The notes below the pieces were generated by a model. The model worked only from the letters and a program-made list of their open reading frames with translations. It was not told the DNA's origin and ran no database searches. Shown here in pieces: positions 7,130 to 11,760 of a stretch of 11,760 nt of DNA. Each line of letters opens with the position of its first letter. Positions within the stretch are counted from its first letter, which is position 1. Made by a program: the position numbers and the translations under genes. Location of the stretch: assembly GCA_003233535.1 (NCBI GenBank), contig QIMA01000404.1:1-11760 (forward strand), read 5' to 3'. The DNA is from Rhodanobacteraceae bacterium. GTDB taxonomy: Bacteria > Pseudomonadota > Gammaproteobacteria > Xanthomonadales > SZUA-5.

Positions 7130-7551
7130 ACTGAACTGTAGGTTGCAAGGAACAGCAGTATCGAGGGATGGCGCAGATCGGTAGATCAACAACATCGGGC
7201 CACGAAGCACGGTGACCCTAGCAAGCACAGTGAGTTAATCATAGCTGGGTTGGAACGTGAATACTACTAGTCTGAGTCGGTGTGCTCGCCTGCCATTCAT
7301 GGTTCGTAACGATAGTGTGGTGCCCCAGAAGCGAGTTGGTGTTACACAGTGTGTCCTTAGCGCTGTCAACTAATTCCAATACGATTACGAATCTGCAGTG
7401 GCGCTCGATCTATCTGACGACGCTGAATATTCTCTCGTTACATTGTGTCGCAAAATGCTTACTGGACCACAGTCCGGGTCCCCTCAACTGCGCAAACTGA
7501 TCGCTCGTCGGAGTGGATCTCGACGCCTCCAACCATCTTGGGAGAGCGATT
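7130..7551. other. Intergenic stretch with no recognised gene
   Basis: Upstream region of the cold shock gene. A possible minus-strand -10 box TATGAT lies at 7238-7243 (ATCATA on the plus strand), with no convincing -35 box. Several short open frames occur on both strands, none with a domain or a ribosome binding site that I can support. Confidence 0.4.
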
Positions 7552-7664
7552 ATGCGAATGAACGGATTCTACATAGCGTCGCTGCTGGCGCTTGCTTTGC
7601 AGTAGATGAATCGAATTCGCGTGGCGTAGCCGGCGATCACGCAATCGGCGTGAAGAAAATCTGA
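7552..7664 (+). pseudogene. Possible broken small secreted protein gene
   Basis: ATG 7552 follows a fair ribosome binding site (GGGAGAG, 5-6 bp away) and opens a signal-peptide-like stretch MRMNGFYIASLLALALQ, then a stop at 7603-7605. In a neighbouring frame the sequence continues open to a stop at 7662-7664 (FAVDESNSRGVAGDHAIGVKKI). One base change in length near 7595-7603 would join both into a small exported protein. The product is not recognised. It may be chance, but the site spacing and hydrophobic run are better than background. Confidence 0.25.
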
Positions 7665-7712
7665 AATCCGTCAGCAAAGCGGCTACTGGTTGGCGAAACT
7701 CGATTCCTCCTG

Positions 7713-7729
7713 GCCCCCGTTTCCGGGGC
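7713..7729 (+). terminator. Short GC hairpin, possible weak terminator
   Basis: GCCCC...GGGGC with a seven-base loop, about 48 bp after the doubtful small frame and 43 bp before the next gene. The T-rich tail is poor (GCGCGGCGTTTCC), so a terminator role is uncertain. Confidence 0.25.
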
Positions 7730-7772
7730 GCGGCGTTTCCTCTAGCAACTATGCAACCACGAGGACCAAACC

Positions 7773-8105
7773 ATGACTCGCTTAGCCACCACTAGTCGAA
7801 CTGCCGCCTGGATCTTAGCCATCGCCGCATTGTTTGGCGGTTGGAGTTTGCAGGCCGCGCCGCTGGTTCCGGGTGCCGAGGTGGTGCTTCAGGGCACCGT
7901 CGAAAGTGTCATAAGTCGTGATTCATTCTGGCTGAAAGCGGACGGTGAGAGAGTGCTGGTCTATCAGCGCAGTCTCCCGCGGCGGATGTTGGTCACCGGC
8001 CAGTCAGTGCGAGTGCATGGTCGAGTGAGTGATGACTGGATGCGTTTGGCGGACAACGAAGTAACTGCGCGGCGGGTCGAGACCCCGCTCACTGCGATGC
8101 GCTGA
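7773..8105 (+). CDS. Small exported protein, possibly OB-fold
   Basis: A 110-residue hypothetical protein with a good ribosome binding site (GAGGA, 8 bp before ATG). Residues 1-29 form a signal peptide: basic start (MTR...R), hydrophobic core AAWILAIAALFGGW and a likely signal peptidase I site near LQA-A (28-29), so it probably acts in the periplasm. The mature part is beta-rich (VVLQGTVESVISRDSFWLKADGERVLVY, then GQSVRVHGRVSDDWMRLADNEVTARRVE) with the alternating pattern of a small five-strand OB-fold, as in periplasmic BOF/YgiW-like or DUF5666-like proteins. That is an inference from pattern only; I do not recognise a specific family. No cysteine or lipobox is present. It is convergent with the aminotransferase gene, with 80 bp between the stops. 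Confidence 0.75.
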   Translation: MTRLATTSRTAAWILAIAALFGGWSLQAAPLVPGAEVVLQGTVESVISRDSFWLKADGERVLVYQRSLPRRMLVTGQSVRVHGRVSDDWMRLADNEVTARRVETPLTAMR

Positions 8106-8185
8106 GTTAGCTCGGCAACGCGCTCCAATGTGGGCGCCCCAGGCACTGCTGCTAGTCCTAAGCTAGGGACACACTGAACAACTCA

Positions 8186-9565
8186 TCAGCCGCGACGGAG
8201 TATCCCTAGCTCAACCGCGGTTTCGTCCAATGACCGTCGCGTTTTCTCGAGTAGCTCGTCAATCTCCGAGCGGCTAATCGTCAGCGGCGGAGAAAGGAGC
8301 ATGGCGTCGGCAGTGGAGCGCAAGATCAAACCGTTGCGCAGCGCAATGCTGCGGCACAGTTCGCCAACCCGGCCGTGGTCGTCGAAGAAAGTGCGCTTGG
8401 GCTTATTCGGAACCAGTTCCAGTGCGCCGAGCATACCGACGATGCGCGCCTCACCAACCAGCGGGTGGTCGGCGAGCGCCATCCAGCCCTCAGCCAAATA
8501 GGGGCCGGTATCGTTGGCAACGGCGTCGACTATGTTCTCGTCGTGCAAAATGCGCAGATTTTCCAGAGCGACAGCGGCGCAGACCGGGTGGCCAGAATAG
8601 GAATAGCCTTGCGCTAATTCTCCACCTTGGTGTTTGAGGACGCTAGCGATACGCTCGTTGAACATCACGCCGCCCATCGGGATGTAGCCGGAGGTTAATC
8701 CCGTGGCGATGCTGATGATGTCTGGCTGCACGCCAAAGTGCTGACTGCCAAACCAGTGCCCGGTGCGGCCGAAACCGCAAACCACTTCATCTACGACCAG
8801 CAAAACGTCATACAGGCGGCATATCTGCTGCACGTCAGGCCAATAGCTATCGGGTGGTATGAAGACACCGGCGGCGCCTTGAATCGGTTCGGCCACGAAA
8901 GCGGCAACCCGTTCCGGGCCCAGTTTGAGTATCTTTTTCTCTAACAGCGCAGCACGTTGCCGACCAAACTCTTCTGGTGTCTTCTTGCCGCCCTCACCAA
9001 ACCAGTACGGCTGGGCGATGTGGGTGATGTTGGGAATCGGCAGGCCACCTTGGGCATACATGCCTTTCATCCCGCCCAGGCTGGCTGCGCCGATGGTGGA
9101 ACCGTGGTACCCGTTGTGTCTGCCGATGATCACGTTGCGCTGGGGCTGGCCCTGAACCGCCCAGAAGTGGCGCACCATGCGTACGATGGTATCGGCCGCC
9201 TCTGACCCGGAATTGGTAAACAGCGTGTGGTTTAGATCGCCTGGCGCCAGCTCGGCCAGTTTGGCCGCCAGCCGGATGGTGGGCTCGGTAGTGCACTGAG
9301 AAAAGCTGTTGTAGTAGGGCAGTTGCTGCATTTGCTCCGCTGCAGCCCTGACTAGCTCTGACCTGCCGTAGCCCAGTGTGACGCACCACAGCCCAGCGAA
9401 TGCATCCAGCAGCTTGTTGCCCTGCGCATCCCACACGTAAACACCCTCACCCCGCGTCAGTACCCGGGGTCCGGTCTGCGCGATCTCAGCGGTGTCGCTG
9501 AACGGGTGAATGTGGTGCGCGGCGTCGAGCTGTTGGGGTGGGCTTAGGTTCGATGTGGGCATCAT
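8186..9565 (-). CDS. spuC: SpuC-type putrescine/omega-amino acid--pyruvate aminotransferase with catalytic Lys replaced by Thr
   Basis: Class III, PLP-dependent aminotransferase that normally passes the amino group of putrescine or related amines to pyruvate. The 459-residue product aligns without shift to the Chromobacterium violaceum omega-transaminase numbering: W60, GSEAADT at 120-126, Y153 (NGYHGST), D259 (VVDEVVCGFGRTG) that binds the PLP ring nitrogen, and R416 that binds the substrate carboxylate. The Schiff-base lysine, expected at 288 in AKGLTSGY, is Thr here (ATGLTSGY; codon ACG at 8704-8702 instead of AAG). Without it normal transamination should fail, so this is probably a recently inactivated gene with its frame still open. 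Two ATG codons stand at the start with no clear ribosome binding site. It is third in a minus-strand spuA-spuB-spuC-like order behind the glutamine synthetase remnant. Confidence 0.92.
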   Translation of the reverse strand: MMPTSNLSPPQQLDAAHHIHPFSDTAEIAQTGPRVLTRGEGVYVWDAQGNKLLDAFAGLWCVTLGYGRSELVRAAAEQMQQLPYYNSFSQCTTEPTIRLAAKLAELAPGDLNHTLFTNSGSEAADTIVRMVRHFWAVQGQPQRNVIIGRHNGYHGSTIGAASLGGMKGMYAQGGLPIPNITHIAQPYWFGEGGKKTPEEFGRQRAALLEKKILKLGPERVAAFVAEPIQGAAGVFIPPDSYWPDVQQICRLYDVLLVVDEVVCGFGRTGHWFGSQHFGVQPDIISIATGLTSGYIPMGGVMFNERIASVLKHQGGELAQGYSYSGHPVCAAVALENLRILHDENIVDAVANDTGPYLAEGWMALADHPLVGEARIVGMLGALELVPNKPKRTFFDDHGRVGELCRSIALRNGLILRSTADAMLLSPPLTISRSEIDELLEKTRRSLDETAVELGILRRG

Positions 9566-9571
9566 TTTTAA

Positions 9572-9602
9572 GGCTGAGGGCTGAGGGCTGAGGCTGAGGC
9601 TG
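9572..9602. repeat. GGCTGAG short tandem repeats
   Basis: Three perfect GGCTGAG units followed by GCTGAG and GCTG, directly upstream of the aminotransferase start. An inverted copy (CCTCAGCTCTCAGCCC) lies at about 9683-9698, so the pair could form a long-range stem around 9603-9682, a stretch in which I see no gene. Confidence 0.7.
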
Positions 9603-9697
9603 CGATAACCGCCGATCTTCGCCCCGTCTGCTGTCTGTGTGCAGCATCGACCATGCCAAAGCCAACCGCAAGGGCGGAACGTCCTCAGCTCTCAGCC

Positions 9698-9731
9698 CTA
9701 ACCCGGAATTTCATAAACTTCACGCTCCCAC
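9698..9731. mobile_element. Solitary MITE terminus (copy E)
   Basis: CTAACCCGGAATTTCATAAACTTCACGC matches the left terminus of copy F (11609 onward) except for CTAA in place of CTAG, and similarity fades after about 34 bp into glutamine synthetase coding sequence. The rest of the element is missing. The remaining terminus supplies the stop codon of the remnant gene on the minus strand. Confidence 0.7.
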
Positions 9732-9839
9732 GAGCTGATCACGCGGAAGAAGGTTTCGTATTCCTTGCGTTTGACCGAGACAAAGGCGCGCACGAAACGG
9801 CCTCCCAGCGTGGTTTGCCTGCGCTGTTTTCTTGGCCAT
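9698..9839 (-). pseudogene. Remnant of a glutamine synthetase (SpuB/PuuA-like gamma-glutamylputrescine synthetase)
   Basis: Read on the minus strand, 9808 to 9698 encodes a piece ending RFVRAFVSVKRKEYETFF, VISSWEREVYEIPG and stop. The first two blocks are the C-terminal helix region of glutamine-synthetase-family ligases (pattern RFVxxFxxxKRxE, then WEREYL). The last residues (VYEIPG) and the stop come from a MITE terminus. Upstream, ATG 9839 starts MAKKTAQAN in a different frame, which could be the original N-terminus, so that a deletion of roughly 400 codons left only the two ends. It sits 53 bp behind the hydrolase stop and before the aminotransferase, exactly where spuB lies in the Pseudomonas spu operon. 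The C-terminal assignment is good; the N-terminal one is a guess. Confidence 0.6.
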
Positions 9840-9891
9840 CGGTGGTTTTGTGTGAGTTGGATGGCCGCTTGCCCCGGCCCAGGCTAGCGCA

Positions 9892-10644
9892 CTAACGCGC
9901 CGCAGCGCGCTCCCGGCAGGCCGCAGCAAAGACTTGAAAGATGCCCAAATAGAAGTGGTTTTGCTTCGGCCGCCACTGCGGATGCCACTGTACGGCAAGT
10001 AAAAAACGGTCGTCGCGCTCGACGCTAAACCCTTCGACCAGGCCATCGTTGGCGCGGGCCTCTACCTTCAGTCCGGGTGCAAGTTCACGCACGCCCTGGC
10101 CGTGCAGTGAATTGACCTGCACCTCATCAGACCCAGCGATGGGCCAAAGCAAGCCGGTAGGATTCAGGCGCACCGGATGGGCTGGCGAATAGCGAATATC
10201 GAGCGGTGCGGCATCCGCTTCGCGGTGGTCGTGGAAACCGTCCACTTCGTGCACCTTTTGATGCAAAGTTCCTCCCAGCGCGACGTTCACTTCCTGCATA
10301 CCGCGGCAAACTGCCAGTACTGGGACGCCCATCTCCAAGGCTAGGGGAATCAGCTTCAGGGTGTTCTCATCACGTGCCGGATCATGCAAGTTGCCGGCGT
10401 AGCTGGACTCGCGGCTGTAGCGCTTGGGTTCGACGTTGCTTTGCGCCCCGGTCAGGAACAAACCGTCGAGCATGCTCAACACCGCAGTTAGATCCAACCG
10501 CGGATCGAGCGAGGGCAGAATAAGCGGCAGGCCCTCTACACCCTCGATGATTGCCTTAACGTATTCGTCGCCGACAACCTGAGAGGGATGTATACCGACC
10601 TCTTTGCTGTCCGCAGGGATTCCAATCCAGGGTTGCTGGCGCAT
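9892..10644 (-). CDS. puuD: PuuD/SpuA-type gamma-glutamyl-GABA hydrolase (peptidase C26) with triad Glu replaced by Gln
   Basis: Class I glutamine amidotransferase-like hydrolase that releases GABA and glutamate from gamma-glutamyl-GABA in the gamma-glutamylated putrescine pathway. The 250-residue product (E. coli PuuD has 254) shows the nucleophile elbow LAVCRGMQEVNVALGGTL with Cys113, and His221 in VQWHPQW. The family has VQWHPEW; the triad Glu is Gln223 here (CAG at 9978-9976 in place of GAG). Activity may be reduced, though in this fold the acid contributes less than Cys and His. The start ATG 10644 gives the normal N-terminus (PWIGIPAD). It is the first gene of the minus-strand set, with the glutamine synthetase remnant 53 bp behind. 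The divergent region 10645-10770 should hold its promoter, but I cannot point to boxes. Confidence 0.92.
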   Translation of the reverse strand: MRQQPWIGIPADSKEVGIHPSQVVGDEYVKAIIEGVEGLPLILPSLDPRLDLTAVLSMLDGLFLTGAQSNVEPKRYSRESSYAGNLHDPARDENTLKLIPLALEMGVPVLAVCRGMQEVNVALGGTLHQKVHEVDGFHDHREADAAPLDIRYSPAHPVRLNPTGLLWPIAGSDEVQVNSLHGQGVRELAPGLKVEARANDGLVEGFSVERDDRFLLAVQWHPQWRPKQNHFYLGIFQVFAAACRERAAAR

Positions 10645-10770
10645 TGTTAGGTGGCCCTCGGGGCCGCAGTGGTAACGCGATCAACCCTACTCTCGCAGTG
10701 TGATTACAGCAACGGCCGCATTGGCTCTTTGCTTGCCCATTGAAATCGGACGAGGTCACCGCTAGCGCCG

Positions 10771-10930
10771 TTCTCGCGCCCGGGTAGGTTCGAAATCAAT
10801 CTGAGTCATCGCGTTGACGGCGTGTGACGATGCGCTGCTGCTCAAGCGCATGATTAAGGCCGTTGCCAAGCAGCAGGGCATGTTCGCTAGCTTTATGGCC
10901 AAACCCTTGGTCGAGCAAGCGGGCAGCGGT
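10771..10930 (+). pseudogene. Internal fragment of a second glutamine synthetase (SpuI/PuuA-like), frameshifted
   Basis: Two adjoining frames encode a continuous piece of the glutamine synthetase catalytic domain. The first reads RPGRFEINLSHRVDG (to about 10821; family pattern PGQFEINLxHxxD) and then meets a stop at 10825-10827. The second, one base on, reads DDALLLKRMIKAVAKQQG and then FASFMAKPLVEQAGSG (10826-10930; family pattern DDxLLLKxxxKxxA...G, TFMAKP...GSG). A further frame change just before 10786 may extend it upstream (VTASAVLAPG, from 10755). Both gene ends are missing, and an oxidase fragment follows directly after GSG. It is on the opposite strand to the remnant at 9698-9839, so it is probably a separate paralogue, as spuI is to spuB. 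Confidence 0.65.
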
Positions 10931-10934
10931 GCGC

Positions 10935-11531
10935 AAAAGCGGGGTTCCCGTGCTGGAAGCTGAAAGCATCGGTTGGGGCGCATCGGGGCGCAGCGGCGGG
11001 CAGGTCATCGTGGGCTGGGGCTGCGAGCAGGCCAAGCTGGCAAGTTTGGTAGGGCCGGATGACGCGCGAATGCTATTTGACTGGTCCAAGGAGGCCGTCG
11101 CGCTGGTCCATCAGCGGGCGCGCACATTTACGAGGGCAGTAAAGTCCAGCGGATTAGCCGTGGCTCGAAGGTGACCCTGCATATCGACGACGGCGTGCTT
11201 CGCGCTGACATGCTGGTGCTGGCAGGGAACGCCTACTTAGCAAGGGCTGGAGCCGCAGCTGAATTCGCGAGTAATGCCGGTTGGTACATACATCGCCGCG
11301 ACTAAGCCGTTAGGAGCGAATCGAGCACGCGGCTTGATCGCCAACAACATGGCGGTCAGCGGCTTAGCCGGCCGAATAGTGGCCGAAGCCATTCGCGGAC
11401 TACACGAGCGACTGGATGCCTTCGGCCGCATCCAGCATCGCCCGTTCCCCGGCGGTAATGCGCTGCGTACGCCCCTGCTGGCGCTGGCGCTGGCGATGGC
11501 TTGGTACAAGCTCAGGGATGCGTTGTGGTGA
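10935..11531 (+). pseudogene. PuuB-like gamma-glutamylputrescine oxidase, broken by deletions and frameshifts
   Basis: FAD-dependent oxidoreductase remains in three blocks. Block 1 (to about 11117) has GVPVLEAESIGWGASGRS, GGQ and SKEAVALVHQR, the end of the FAD-binding Rossmann region and the segment after it; the N-terminus with the first glycine-rich loop is missing. Block 2 (about 11117-11245, different frame) has GAHIYEGSKVQRISRG and MLVLAGNAYL, so roughly 100 or more codons are lost at the join. After one extra base near 11246, block 3 reads LEPQLNSRVMPVGTYIAATK, PLG..RARGLIANNMAV, then jumps at about 11357 to SGLAGRIVAEAIRGLHERLD and FPGGNALRTPLLALALAMAW, with another stretch of about 100 codons gone. 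E. coli PuuB has 426 residues. The block order and spacing match one ancestral gene, so this is decay and not chimerism. Confidence 0.75.
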
Positions 11532-11608
11532 GCGGGCCGATTGCAGAGGATTAGGATTTGAGTTGGGAGCCAATCGCGTCTGCAGCCTTCAACCCTTATT
11601 CGGTGTGT

Positions 11609-11760
11609 CTAGCCCGGAATTTCATAAACTTCACGCGCCCTCACTAGGCCCTTGATCGCCCAGTGACTATCCTCAGTCGGGTGTATGAACCACTACACCG
11701 CTCCTTCGAAAAAACCACTGGGCAATCAATGTCCTGCGCGATCATCGCGCGAGTTCATGA
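11609..11760. mobile_element. MITE-like element, left part (copy F, cut by window end)
   Basis: Begins CTAG and CCCGGAATTTCATAAAC at 11609 and runs out of the window in the same orientation as copy A. 11684-11760 matches 1-77 with one difference. Read on the plus strand, its left end encodes SPEFHKLHAPSLGP followed by stop, the same tail that ends RsuA. The palindrome GCGCGAT-c-ATCGCGC lies at 11736-11750. It stands about 77 bp after the stop of the oxidase pseudogene; I see no gene in 11532-11608. Confidence 0.85.

Noticed and set aside
8106..8185. Bidirectional terminator between the exported protein and the aminotransferase
   Set aside because: Only a four-pair core (CCTA-AGC-TAGG) without a T tract on either strand; too weak to annotate.
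9653..9895. 80-codon plus-strand frame over the glutamine synthetase remnant
   Set aside because: Antisense to recognisable glutamine synthetase C-terminal sequence and without family similarity.
9698..10930. An inversion that split one glutamine synthetase gene into the minus-strand and plus-strand pieces
   Set aside because: The pieces fit two paralogues in a divergent spu-like layout without needing an inversion; simple inversion would not bring them into a proper order either.
1..11760. The window as a circular element or small plasmid closed over the end repeat
   Set aside because: The end repeats differ by one base, there is no replication or partition gene, and proA, ppa and rsuA are chromosomal housekeeping genes. 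A dispersed repeat explains the match.

Overview
The window looks like a piece of a gammaproteobacterial chromosome carrying many small mobile repeats and in partial decay. The gammaproteobacterial reading rests on SlyX (with its PPPHY end), the type of inorganic pyrophosphatase, the RsmC-type/RsuA pair of 16S rRNA modification genes, and a spuA-spuB-spuC polyamine gene order like that of Pseudomonas. I cannot name a genus.

Layout. 1-91: right part of a small terminal-inverted-repeat element (MITE), ending 29 bp before proA (121-1404, proline synthesis). 1428-3095: an IS256-type insertion sequence whose transposase frame is broken near 1615-1622 although its D, D and E residues remain. 3177-3211: five CCTAACA heptamers. 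3268-4046 (minus): slyX and ppa, which touch. 4160-6108 (plus): a 16S rRNA methyltransferase gene of RsmC type overlapping rsuA by ATGA; the last codons and stop of rsuA come from a MITE inserted at 6062. 6062-6798: two MITE-type structures with a small phage-like gene (57 codons) between them. 6814-7129 (minus): a cold shock gene with a terminator behind it and a second terminator-like hairpin in its leader. 7130-7772: mostly empty, with one doubtful broken small secreted gene. 7773-8105: a small exported protein.

8186-11531 is the most interesting part: the remains of a putrescine-degradation locus. On the minus strand in spuA-spuB-spuC order lie a PuuD/SpuA-type hydrolase (9892-10644), a glutamine synthetase reduced to short end pieces (9698-9839), and a SpuC-type aminotransferase (8186-9565). 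Divergently, on the plus strand, lie an internal scrap of a second glutamine synthetase (10771-10930) joined to a PuuB-type oxidase broken by two large deletions and frame changes (10935-11531). The two frames that remain open each carry a single-base change at a catalytic position: Lys288 to Thr (AAG to ACG) in the aminotransferase and the WHPE Glu to Gln (GAG to CAG) in the hydrolase. The housekeeping enzymes nearby (ProA, Ppa, RsuA) keep their catalytic residues, so the damage is confined to one pathway.

The same MITE family marks both ends of the window in direct orientation (1-77 and 11684-11760 differ by one base), the 3' end of rsuA, the 3' end of the glutamine synthetase stub and the boundary behind the cold shock gene. 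I see no CRISPR array, tRNA, rRNA or complete prophage. The most unusual content is the pathway-wide decay and the MITE family that repeatedly supplies gene ends; I did not find a convincing new multi-gene system.
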